Assembly: GCA_029861955.1 (NCBI GenBank)
Contig: JAOTYK010000016.1
Coordinates: 38,304-102,303, forward strand
Reading direction: 5' to 3'
Origin: Acidobacteriota bacterium
Lineage (GTDB): Bacteria; Acidobacteriota; Polarisedimenticolia; Polarisedimenticolales; Polarisedimenticolaceae
DNA length: 64,000 nucleotides
The translations under genes were made by a program, and so were the position numbers. The notes under the pieces are model-generated. The model had not been told where the DNA came from, ran no database searches, and saw only the letters and a program-made list of their open reading frames with translations. This document shows, piece after piece, positions 17,223-25,454 of the stretch (positions are counted from its first letter, which is position 1; each line of letters opens with the position of its first letter).

Positions 17223-17605
17223 CCCAGATTCGTCCGTGCCGTCGGTCGTCCCTGCAGTCCACTCGCGGGCCGACCGGGATCGCCATCTTACAGAACCCCC
17301 CGGTCCGATGGCAGCACCGCCGGACCGAAGCGTCTTGTAATCTGGCATTTACCGATCTTCCTTTATATACGGACAGCCTGATCCGCTTTCTAGCGGTTTC
17401 GCATTCCGCACAAAACTAAAATTGTTAAATGCTCTTCCGCGCCTCACCTCACCTGAGGCCGCGCGACCCGTTATCGGGCGATCGGAGGAATCGAAACCGA
17501 GCTAATCTCCCCGCTGAGGGCGTAAGAATCCGGCACGGGACGTGCAAGGTAGAGGGCGGGAAAACAATGGACTCACCGCGAGGTGGGCCGAGGAGAGGAA
17601 CAAAA
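17223..17605. promoter_or_regulatory. Divergent intergenic region between VTC cluster and exported Cys/His-rich gene
   Basis: This 383-nt region separates two divergent genes and encodes no convincing protein. On the minus strand a candidate promoter is TAGAAA (about -35), a 17-nt spacer and TATATA at 17364-17369, reading toward the VTC gene. Upstream of it is a small perfect stem CCGCT-TTCT-AGCGG at 17383-17396. An A/T-rich patch at about 17410-17430 is the lowest-GC stretch around and may hold the promoter for the plus-strand gene, leaving a leader of about 170 nt. The ribosome-binding site AGGAGAGGA precedes the ATG at 17606. Confidence 0.4.
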
Positions 17606-18439
17606 ATGAAGCAGAAAACCTGGATCCTGTCGTGGGTTGTCATGTTGGCCGCCGGTTTGACCGCCGCCCTCGCAGGAGACGGCCACGCCCGATCCTGGAG
17701 CCACAGTGGCTCCGCCATGATCCTTCACGAAGACGGCGCAGAGAGTTTTGACGTGGGAGATCTGGCCGACGGCGAAACCCGTGTCTTCGGAGCCGGCGAC
17801 AAGCAGATCACTGCGACACGCTCCGGCAACGTCGTGACCCTCCTGCGAAACGAGAGCGGGGACGAGAAGAAGATCGAGATCCTCTGCAACGTGGACAGCG
17901 ATAACTGTTCCATCGTCACCGCCGGCGATGGCGACTCGGTCGCGATCGTCGTTCAGAAGACCCGTACCTGCCACGGAAACAAGGACGAATGCGGTGCCGA
18001 TCCTGCGATCGCGGATTTCGCCTCGGGTGAAGGCCTTGCGCGTGTCATTATCGAGAAGCACGCCGACTGCGAGGGCGACGATTGCGACGAGTTCGAAGTT
18101 CTCGTCAGCGGCGAAGGGCACGGGAATCACTTCTTCCACCACGAGAACAACTCCGTGGTCATCTCCCCGGACGGTGCCGAGGGCGAGTGGGTCAGTGAAG
18201 ACGGTCACGACATCGCGATCGCAGGCCCCAACGCGATCTTTCTCTCCGCCGATCAGTTGGTTCTGCGTTGCCCCGAAGGGGACACCACGACCCGTATCGA
18301 GAAGGACCGGCGGCACGAGACGTTCCTCTGTCCGCAGCATTCGGTCCCGCTCGAAAAGCAGAAGATGCCGAGTATCCGGCGTATAAAGATCGAGCGTCCC
18401 CATTCGGGCGACGACGATCACGACAAGAAGAAAATGTAG
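17606..18439 (+). CDS. Exported Cys/His/Asp-rich protein of unknown function
   Basis: The 277-aa product starts with a signal peptide (WILSWVVMLAAGLTAALAG). The mature protein is acidic and contains spaced pairs of cysteines: CNVDSDNC, CHGNKDEC and CEGDDC, plus LRCPEG and FLCPQHSVPLEK, together with many His and Asp residues (GHGNHFFHHEN) and a charged tail (HSGDDDHDKKKM). This looks suited to disulfide formation or metal binding in the periplasm, but I recognise no family. The start at 17606 is fixed by an AGGAGAGGA 5 nt upstream and by the signal peptide; an in-frame start at 17429 lacks both. The gene has its own terminator and so appears monocistronic. Confidence 0.7.
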   Translation: MKQKTWILSWVVMLAAGLTAALAGDGHARSWSHSGSAMILHEDGAESFDVGDLADGETRVFGAGDKQITATRSGNVVTLLRNESGDEKKIEILCNVDSDNCSIVTAGDGDSVAIVVQKTRTCHGNKDECGADPAIADFASGEGLARVIIEKHADCEGDDCDEFEVLVSGEGHGNHFFHHENNSVVISPDGAEGEWVSEDGHDIAIAGPNAIFLSADQLVLRCPEGDTTTRIEKDRRHETFLCPQHSVPLEKQKMPSIRRIKIERPHSGDDDHDKKKM

Positions 18440-18454
18440 TCAGAGCGTTTTGAC

Positions 18455-18495
18455 GAACGGGCCAGGTGACATCTGTCGCCCGGCCCGTTCTTGTT
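18455..18495 (+). terminator. Rho-independent terminator after exported Cys/His-rich gene
   Basis: A 9-bp GC-rich stem (GAACGGGCC at 18455-18463 with GGCCCGTTC at 18482-18490) is followed by TTGTTG. The 18-nt loop can form a second small stem (TGAC/GTCG region). It lies 15 nt after the stop at 18439, separating this gene from the RND exporter operon. Confidence 0.75.
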
Positions 18496-18578
18496 GAGGC
18501 TACGCCGACACTCTTCGCCTGATAAAGTAAGATCGTTCGGCGAGACTTCCCCCGCCGGTCTACGTCAGGCTTATCACC

Positions 18579-21323
18579 TTGCTGCGCTCGCTACTCGGCC
18601 GAATTCAATCGCTCGCTTTCACGCGCCCCCTGACGGTTCTGGCGATTTCCGGGGGGCTTCTGCTGATCGCGCTCGCGCTCGGCTCTCAGGTCGAGTTCCG
18701 CAAGTCTCGAAGCGAGTTGGCGCCCGACGACGATCCGGATCAGCAGCGTTGGGGACGACTCCTCGACGAATACGAAGGGACCGAGGCCCTCATCGCCTGC
18801 GTCGAGGCCGATCCGGAAGCGGCGCGCGACGCGGATGCCAAGTCTCTCCAGGCCTTCGTCGGCGTTGTTGCGGAGGCTGTCGCCAACGACGAAAGCGTCG
18901 CCCAGGTCTTCTATCGAGTCGACCGGAATTGGTTCTACGAGCGCGGGCTCTATCTCATGCCGCCGGACGATCTCTCGAAGATCGTCGACCGTGTTCGCGA
19001 TCAACAGCCACTTCTCGATCTGTTGGGATCCGTTGACGGCTTCCCGGCGTTGAATCGAGTGTTGTCGGGCCAACTCTCCCGCTCGCTGGAGAGCGGCGCC
19101 GCCGATTCCGGACAAGATGCAGACCTGACACCCATTCTCAACTACCTCAAGTATCAGAACGAATTCCTGGCGGACCCCGTGGCCTCCGTATCGGCATGGA
19201 CCGACGTGCCGTTCATGGACGTCCTCGGCAGGCAGCGCTACGGCGATGAGGCGGACGGTTACCTCAAGACTTACGACGGCTTGACCTATTTCATCCTGAT
19301 CACGCCTGCCGGCAAGGATGACAGCCTCGATTTCAGGCGCGGACTCCTGGCCACTCTGGGCGATCGCATCCGCGACGCTCAGATCGATCACCCCGGCTTT
19401 CGAGTCGTGTTTACGGGTCAGCCTGCGTTGGTCGTGGCCGAGATGGACTCCGTGAAGCGGGACACGTTCAGGACCTCCTTCTTTGCGATCTTCGGCGTGG
19501 CGCTGTTGACGTATTTCGTGTTTCGCTGGCGTACGCATGTCTGGTTGGTCCTCACGGCGCTGGCCGTAGGCATCGCGTGGTCGTTCGGTGCCGTGTGGAT
19601 CGAGTTGGGCTACCTCAACATGATCACGTCGTCGTTCATATCGACCCTCGTCGGCATCGGTGTTGCCTACGGGATCCATCCCGTTTCGGAGTACGAACTC
19701 GAAGGGGGGCACACGATCGATCCGCTCGCCGCCGCGCGGAACGCGTTCAAGGTCACCGGCCCTGCAGTTACGGTGGCTGCGGTGACGACTTCCGTAGCGT
19801 TCCTGTCCATTCAGTTGATGAGATTCCGAGGGTTTAGCGAGTTGGGCCTCGTGGCCGGCGTCGGGGTCTTACTCTGCTGGATCGCCGCGGCGTGGACGCT
19901 GCCGGCGCTCATCGTGGTCTTCGGGCGTTCCCGTGCTCGGCGACGTGCTCGTGTGGGCGCAGAGAGGGGGAGGAGCGCATCCGCCGTCGACCGGATCTGG
20001 GTCGAGCGGATGGCGGGAAAGATCTGTCACGCTCCGCGGCTCGTGGTGGGGCTCGCCCTCGTCTGGACCGTCGTTTCCATCGGCCTGATGGGGGGGATCC
20101 GCTTCGACACCAACATCCTCGACCTACTGCCGCAAGGATCGGAATCGCTGTCGTACCAGCGACGAATGGCGCTCGAGTCTCGGCTTTCGCCGCTGTACAA
20201 CATCGTCGTTGCCGAGAGTATGAACGAGTTGAGCGCACAGAGAGCACGCGCGGCGGAGGAGCCGACGATCCTCCGTTTCGAGTCGGCGTTGGAGTTCCTG
20301 CCCGAGGACGTGGAAGAGTCGCACGCGGGGATCACCGAACTTGGAAGCCTGATGACCGACGTTCGATTCCCGTCGGAGGCCTCCGAATCGACAGCGGCCG
20401 ATTGGGTGTCCTCGTGTCGCGAACTTGAAAACGCGTTCCTCGACGCACTCGATGCCGCCTTCACGGCGGGATTAAGTGATCTGGTCGAGCCGTTGGACTC
20501 GGCCACGACAGAGGCGGCGACCTGTGTTCGACTTGCCGCCGAGACCGATGACGCGCGACACCGGGTCTGGCAGCAGCAACAGCAGCGACTCATCGATTGG
20601 ATGCAGGCGCCGTGGGGCCTGCTGCAGAAGGCGTTGCGCGCCGATCCGCCAACTTTGGACACGCTCCCGTCGGCGATCCGCGCACGCTACTTCACGCGGA
20701 GCGGAAAACCCCTCGGGTTTCTCTATCCCGACGGCGATGTCTTCGACCAGGAATTCCTGACACCGTACATCGAAGGGTCCCAGCGGGTCGCCGCAGACGC
20801 CACGGGTTTCCCACGGGTGTTTCACAAGATGGCCGGCCGGATCACCGGTGGCTTCTATCGATCGGTCGGCATCGGAGCGTTTCTCGTCGCGATCATCCTC
20901 TGGATCGATTTTCGGAATCTGACTCTGGCGGCGCTGGCGCTGCTGCCGCTGGGCATGGGTGTGGTGTGGATGTTGGGGTTCATGCGTATTTTCGGTCTGC
21001 AGTTCAACTTCGCGAATCTCGTCGCCGTTCCACTGATCATCGGGGTCGGTATCGACAACGGTGTCCACGTGATCCATCGGACGCGACTCGAGGGAGCCGC
21101 CGGCATGGAGATGGTGCTGCGTCACACCGGTCGCGCAATCCTGATCGCGTCCCTGACGACGATGATCGGATTCGGCAGCCTTGCGTTGGCATCTCATCGG
21201 GGAATCGCGAGCCTCGGCCTGGTCCTGCTCCTGGGTGTCGGTTCCTGCCTGATAACCTCCACCATCGTCCTGCCAAACCTGCTGGTTGCGCTGGGGATAG
21301 CAAGGAAACGACCGACGCGGTAA
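18579..21323 (+). CDS. RND superfamily exporter, MMPL/HpnN-like
   Basis: The 914-aa protein has the two-fold RND layout: one helix near residue 20, a periplasmic domain, a first cluster of helices (about 305-450), a second lone helix (about 487-505), a second periplasmic domain with coiled stretches, and a final helix cluster (about 765-905). The membrane cores carry GIGVAYGIHPVSEYELE and the matching VPLIIGVGIDNGVHVIHR, the pattern of MMPL/HpnN lipid exporters with an Asp in the second copy. Such proteins move hydrophobic molecules such as hopanoids or lipids across the envelope. The start is TTG at 18579 with CAGG about 9 nt upstream. Two exported proteins follow at once, forming a trio. 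Confidence 0.87.
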   Translation: MLRSLLGRIQSLAFTRPLTVLAISGGLLLIALALGSQVEFRKSRSELAPDDDPDQQRWGRLLDEYEGTEALIACVEADPEAARDADAKSLQAFVGVVAEAVANDESVAQVFYRVDRNWFYERGLYLMPPDDLSKIVDRVRDQQPLLDLLGSVDGFPALNRVLSGQLSRSLESGAADSGQDADLTPILNYLKYQNEFLADPVASVSAWTDVPFMDVLGRQRYGDEADGYLKTYDGLTYFILITPAGKDDSLDFRRGLLATLGDRIRDAQIDHPGFRVVFTGQPALVVAEMDSVKRDTFRTSFFAIFGVALLTYFVFRWRTHVWLVLTALAVGIAWSFGAVWIELGYLNMITSSFISTLVGIGVAYGIHPVSEYELEGGHTIDPLAAARNAFKVTGPAVTVAAVTTSVAFLSIQLMRFRGFSELGLVAGVGVLLCWIAAAWTLPALIVVFGRSRARRRARVGAERGRSASAVDRIWVERMAGKICHAPRLVVGLALVWTVVSIGLMGGIRFDTNILDLLPQGSESLSYQRRMALESRLSPLYNIVVAESMNELSAQRARAAEEPTILRFESALEFLPEDVEESHAGITELGSLMTDVRFPSEASESTAADWVSSCRELENAFLDALDAAFTAGLSDLVEPLDSATTEAATCVRLAAETDDARHRVWQQQQQRLIDWMQAPWGLLQKALRADPPTLDTLPSAIRARYFTRSGKPLGFLYPDGDVFDQEFLTPYIEGSQRVAADATGFPRVFHKMAGRITGGFYRSVGIGAFLVAIILWIDFRNLTLAALALLPLGMGVVWMLGFMRIFGLQFNFANLVAVPLIIGVGIDNGVHVIHRTRLEGAAGMEMVLRHTGRAILIASLTTMIGFGSLALASHRGIASLGLVLLLGVGSCLITSTIVLPNLLVALGIARKRPTR

Positions 21324-21334
21324 GATTTTCAGTG

Positions 21335-22174
21335 ATGAAACGCACATGGATCCTGACCGCCGTCGTCGCCCTGGGTATGGCAACCCTCGCGTTCGGTGAG
21401 CCTCTCAACATATTGGCCATCGCGCCCGGTTATCCCGGAAACACCGAACAGGCCCAACCATCGATGGATGCGCTGGCGCGCTCGACGGAAGGCGTCGCGG
21501 ATCTTGACGATGGTGATGTGACGTTCACCTACTACGAGCAGTTGGACTCGGGGTTGGCGCGCCTGAAGGCGGGCGATGTTGCGGCGGTCCTCGTTCCGCT
21601 TCCGTTCTTCTTCCAGTTTGCCGACGAGCTGGCGTTGACGCCGGTCCTCGAGGCGATCCAGGAGAACGGCGAGAACGACTCGTGGAGCCTCGTCGCCCTG
21701 AAGGACCGGATCAGCGACCCGGCGTCGCTCTCCGGCTGGATCGTGGCGGGCAAGCCCGGCTACTCGCCAGAGTTCGTCCGCCAGGTCGCGCTGGCGGACT
21801 GGGGAGCGCCGCCGGAAGATGTAGAGATCCAGTTCAGCGAACGGATCCTGAGGGACATTCGAAAAGCCGCGGCCGGCGAGTCGGTGGCGATCCTCCTGGA
21901 TCAGTTTCAGACGGCCTCTCTAGCGAACCTATCCATGGCACGCGATCTCGAGGTCGTCACGACGTCCATCGAGATGCCCGCCAGTATCTTCTGCTGGGTC
22001 GGGGAGGGCGCCCCGTCTGGAACGCGGGAACTCCTCGAGAGCGCCCTGCAGCGAATGCACTCCACCGACGACGGCAAGGAGGCGCTGGGCGGAGCACAAC
22101 TCGTGAGATTTCAGCCGTTGGACGACCGAGAACTGGCCCTGCTTGAGAGCCTGCAACCGGAGACCGTCGAGTGA
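21335..22174 (+). CDS. Exported substrate-binding-like protein (PhnD/PBP type II-like)
   Basis: The 279-aa product has a signal peptide (ILTAVVALGMATLAFG) and then a two-lobe periplasmic-binding style sequence: LNILAIAPGYPGNTEQAQPS, LARLKAGDVAAVLVPLPFFFQF, WSLVALKDRISDPASLSGWIV. This resembles phosphate/phosphonate-type binding proteins, in which the query for a fixed plane of residues between lobes is typical, but the identity is low and the ligand cannot be named. It starts 11 nt after the RND exporter stop and overlaps the next lipoprotein by 4 nt, so it probably delivers or senses cargo for the exporter. No ABC permease is nearby, so import by an ABC system is unlikely. Confidence 0.65.
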   Translation: MKRTWILTAVVALGMATLAFGEPLNILAIAPGYPGNTEQAQPSMDALARSTEGVADLDDGDVTFTYYEQLDSGLARLKAGDVAAVLVPLPFFFQFADELALTPVLEAIQENGENDSWSLVALKDRISDPASLSGWIVAGKPGYSPEFVRQVALADWGAPPEDVEIQFSERILRDIRKAAAGESVAILLDQFQTASLANLSMARDLEVVTTSIEMPASIFCWVGEGAPSGTRELLESALQRMHSTDDGKEALGGAQLVRFQPLDDRELALLESLQPETVE

Positions 22175-23010
22175 ATCCGACGCACGGGTCGTCCCGGACT
22201 CGGGTTCCTTTCATCGTCGTCGTCCTCTTCCTTGCGCTGGTTGGCATGGGTTGTCGCTCGGCGCTTCGCGACCCGATCGAACTGGCCCCTACCCAATCCG
22301 TGGAGTCCGGATCGCTCGACGAACTGCTGGAACGGGCCGAGCGTTCGTTCGAGACCCGCGTTGAAACCGACGTCCGACAGGCGTTGATCTTCTACGACGA
22401 GGTCGCGGCCCGCGGTCGCGAGGAAACCGATCGGACCCACTACCGCAACGGACTCCTCGGAGCGATCCGAGTTCGACTCTGGCTATCGACGCGGGTGGGC
22501 GAGCCCGACGAGCGGCGTGCGACGGCGGCGCGGGCCGTCAATGACGGCCAGCTCTGCGAACGAGACTTCGTCGGCGATGCGGCCTGCGTCTACTGGCTTG
22601 CCCTGGCGGTCGGTGCGCAGGCGCGAGAGCGCCGCTCAACGGCGATCGACGGTCTCGACGTCATGGAGGACCGGTTACGTCAGGCCATCGAATTGGATGC
22701 GACCCAGGACCACGGTGGTCCCCATCGCGTACTGGCTCTCCTGTACTTGCGAGCACCCGGTTGGCCGACGGGGCCCGGGGATCCGGACGTCGGACTGGAG
22801 CAGGCCCGCCTCGCCATGACGATCGACGATTCGTTTCCGCCGAACGTGCTGGTGCTCGGCGAGGCGTTGGTTGCCGTCACGGAGGACGATGAAGGTCGCG
22901 GCGCGTTCCTCCGGGCACGGGCGATGGCGGAAGCGTGGCTGGCAAACGGGCATCCGGAAGCGGCCGATTGGGTCGATGAAGCAAACGAATTCCTGCAAAC
23001 CGTTCAGTAA
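22171..23010 (+). CDS. TPR-like lipoprotein, possibly TatT-related
   Basis: The 279-aa product begins with a lipoprotein signal (VVVLFLALVGMGCRS, lipobox GMGC). The mature part is helical with TPR-like pairs, including YWLALAVGAQARERRS and PHRVLALLYLRAPGWPTGPGDPDVGLEQARLAM. This layout is reminiscent of TatT, the helical lipoprotein partner of some TRAP-type binding proteins, but that is only a suggestion. The GTG start overlaps the stop of the binding-protein gene (GTGA). It is the last gene of the RND trio; an inverted repeat covers its stop codon. Confidence 0.65.
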   Translation: MNPTHGSSRTRVPFIVVVLFLALVGMGCRSALRDPIELAPTQSVESGSLDELLERAERSFETRVETDVRQALIFYDEVAARGREETDRTHYRNGLLGAIRVRLWLSTRVGEPDERRATAARAVNDGQLCERDFVGDAACVYWLALAVGAQARERRSTAIDGLDVMEDRLRQAIELDATQDHGGPHRVLALLYLRAPGWPTGPGDPDVGLEQARLAMTIDDSFPPNVLVLGEALVAVTEDDEGRGAFLRARAMAEAWLANGHPEAADWVDEANEFLQTVQ

Positions 23011-23021
23011 ACAGTGTTTAC
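23007..23021. repeat. 15-nt perfect inverted repeat at gene end
   Basis: GTAAACA-G-TGTTTAC overlaps the TAA stop of the TPR lipoprotein gene. Flanking arms AACCG (22999-23003) and CGGTT (23023-23027) extend the dyad. It could be an operator for the secreted-protein gene starting at 23088 or part of a weak terminator; there is no T tract. Confidence 0.5.
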
Positions 23022-23087
23022 GCGGTTGTGTGTCGTCCCCGTTCGGAGTAAAACCTGCGGGTGGGGCAACGAACGAGGGAGTTCTCA

Positions 23088-25367
23088 ATGGGTCGTCCGA
23101 TCTGGTTCGCACTTCTCCTGGGCTGTCTGTGTTGTACGACAGGGAACGCCCTGGCGGCCGGCGCAGACACCGCGGCCCTGACGCCGCTCCATGAGGCACG
23201 GTTTCAGCAGGTCGATCTGATCGCGCAGCCGCTGCCGTTAGACATGTTGTCTCCGGAGGGCCGCACGCGATGGGAATTCGGTTCGCTGTCCGTCGAGCGG
23301 ACGTGGGTCCGGACGATCTCGACCCTCGAGTCCCAGCCCCATCGTTTCCATGTCCTCGATGAGGGATCGGGTGTCGATCGATTCCAGCGTCAATCGAACT
23401 TCGTCCGATCGGACGGGCAAGACGACGCGCGCAGGTGGCTGCTTCCACACGAGGACGAAGAGTTCCTGGCCGTCCATCGTAAGAACCGTCTTGTCGTGAC
23501 CGTCGAAGGTGATGGCGGATCCGCCACGTCGGAGATGGATGTGAGACGGGTCGGCATGGGTTGGGTCGTATTGCCCTCGGGACCCAAACAGGTTGTGCTC
23601 CAGCGTATCGTGACCTACGAACCTGATCGTGATGGGAAGTCCGTTGCCACGACGTTGACCCATCGCTGGGTCGATCCCTGGGCCGGAGTCGTGGCCGAGG
23701 TCTCCGGCCCCATCGCCGCCGACGGCCTGACGCGGACCGGGATCAGTGAGGTCTCGGTGGTCGATCAGGTCCTGCGCGGAATGACTCCGCTGAAAATTTT
23801 CGTGGACGAGATCGACGCACCCGTCGAGACCCGTCTTGCCTACGGCGTGGACTATGGAGACCCCACTCTGATCTCGTCCTTGACGGATCCATCGTTCGAC
23901 GACATCGATGGCATCGTGGCCGCGACCAACTGGAACTTCAAGTTACCGGTCACGCCACCCGCCGATCGAAAGATCGCCTCGATGAGTACCACCGTCTCCT
24001 CCGATGAGACATGTAACTACAACGAGTGTGGCTTCACCCTTCCCGGTGTGAAACTGAATCGCGAGGACCCGGAATTCGACACCGGTACGGGGTTCCCGAT
24101 CCTCTCGATCCAGGAACGGGAAGACCGCGTGAATGACAGCACGATCTGGTTGCGGGCGGGGACTCGGTTCGAAGGGAAGTCCGGCGGACTGACCGACGGC
24201 GAGGCACGCTTTTGCTACGTCACCAATGACACGCCGCTCTGGCAGTTTGTCCACCAGGACGGACCGACCGATCCGTTCTACATGCGTGGACCGGAACAGG
24301 GCCAGCCGAACGACTTCTGGACCAACAACCCGTTCACCTGCGAGAACGTCATCTTCAACACGGTCTGCCAGACATCCTGTGGTTCGTTTTGCCCGGTCTA
24401 CCCCTATTCCTGTGGCAGCGAGACGGGAACCCAGAGTGGCGAGGTCGTTGGCGAAGGAGTGATCACGCTACCTTCCCGCCATAGTTTCAAAGCGCTGCTG
24501 GTTCACAACCTGGTTTCCTATTGCACCGGTCTCGGTTCGGCGTGTGGGATCAACTTCCAGACCGTTCACCTGTCGACCTATCTCTGGGTCGCACCCAATG
24601 TCGGCACCGTCGCTCGCCTGGGCACCAAGCTCAACGAGCAGAACGCCAATTTCACGACGCTCGAGGATACCGATATCAAGTTCGGCATTTTCCCGCCGGT
24701 CTCGATCACTAACGACGGCGTCGCCGAGACCACCATTGATATCTCCTGGGACCCCGGCGACGAACCCTACGCCAGTGGCGACTCACAGAACCCGGATATC
24801 ACCGAGATCGATAGTTTTCGGATCTACTGGGATACGGATTCGGGCGTGACGGATGGCAGCTACGCCTTCGACTCCGTGAGCAACCCGGGTCAGGTGGCAT
24901 TCGGACCGACGGGTCGGACCGCGACGATCGACTCACTGACTCCGGGCACCGACTATTACATCACCGTCACTTCTGTAGAGGACTACACCAGCCCGAGCAG
25001 CGGATTTACCTTCACGTTTGAGAGCGTGCTGTTTCCGATGACCGTCCCGGGCGGAACGACTCCGGTTCCGGTCGAACTGCTCGCGACGACGTCCAGCGCG
25101 TGCAGTCCCGCCGAGGAAGTTGTCAACCTGACCGTCAATCCGTCCGGTGCCAACACCGAATTCTGCTGGGATGCCGTTGTCGAAGCCTGTGTCGACAGTT
25201 ATGAGGCTTTGCATGCAACCGACCCGTCGGCTGCGGTGAACTTCACCCCGCTGATGCCCGATAGCGGTGGGGCGACCTGTCTCACGCGCCCGGCGGCGGA
25301 GGGGTTCTACCTCATCCGGAGTATCGGAGGATCGAATCGCGGCCCGCTGGGCCATTTCGGTCAGTAA
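23088..25367 (+). CDS. Large secreted protein with fibronectin type III-like region
   Basis: The 759-aa product has a signal peptide (LLLGCLCCTTGNALAAG). Residues about 30-260 are beta-rich without a known family. Residues about 300-510 contain paired cysteines (CNYNECGF, CENVIFNTVCQTSCGSFCPVYPYSC, YCTGLGSACG), suggesting disulfides outside the cell. Residues about 540-655 look like a fibronectin type III module, with the phrases TTIDISWDPG and TATIDSLTPGTDYYITVTSV. The ATG at 23088 has GGGAG 7 nt upstream and directly starts the signal peptide; the ATG at 23061 does not. The TonB receptor follows 87 nt later. Function unknown; an extracellular binding protein is likely. Confidence 0.75.
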   Translation: MGRPIWFALLLGCLCCTTGNALAAGADTAALTPLHEARFQQVDLIAQPLPLDMLSPEGRTRWEFGSLSVERTWVRTISTLESQPHRFHVLDEGSGVDRFQRQSNFVRSDGQDDARRWLLPHEDEEFLAVHRKNRLVVTVEGDGGSATSEMDVRRVGMGWVVLPSGPKQVVLQRIVTYEPDRDGKSVATTLTHRWVDPWAGVVAEVSGPIAADGLTRTGISEVSVVDQVLRGMTPLKIFVDEIDAPVETRLAYGVDYGDPTLISSLTDPSFDDIDGIVAATNWNFKLPVTPPADRKIASMSTTVSSDETCNYNECGFTLPGVKLNREDPEFDTGTGFPILSIQEREDRVNDSTIWLRAGTRFEGKSGGLTDGEARFCYVTNDTPLWQFVHQDGPTDPFYMRGPEQGQPNDFWTNNPFTCENVIFNTVCQTSCGSFCPVYPYSCGSETGTQSGEVVGEGVITLPSRHSFKALLVHNLVSYCTGLGSACGINFQTVHLSTYLWVAPNVGTVARLGTKLNEQNANFTTLEDTDIKFGIFPPVSITNDGVAETTIDISWDPGDEPYASGDSQNPDITEIDSFRIYWDTDSGVTDGSYAFDSVSNPGQVAFGPTGRTATIDSLTPGTDYYITVTSVEDYTSPSSGFTFTFESVLFPMTVPGGTTPVPVELLATTSSACSPAEEVVNLTVNPSGANTEFCWDAVVEACVDSYEALHATDPSAAVNFTPLMPDSGGATCLTRPAAEGFYLIRSIGGSNRGPLGHFGQ

Positions 25368-25454
25368 TTCTCCTCGGTTGTGTGAGTTTGCGGATTCGTG
25401 TTTAATCCGAATTCGGGGCGAGTCCCGTTCGCCTTTTCGGAGGCTGTCCGTCTC

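Noticed and set aside
17573..18421. Minus-strand frame opposite the exported Cys/His-rich gene
   Set aside because: The plus strand has a ribosome-binding site, signal peptide and terminator; the opposite frame has none.
18591..19712. Minus-strand frame opposite the RND exporter
   Set aside because: Mirror of a coding region with clear RND motifs on the plus strand.
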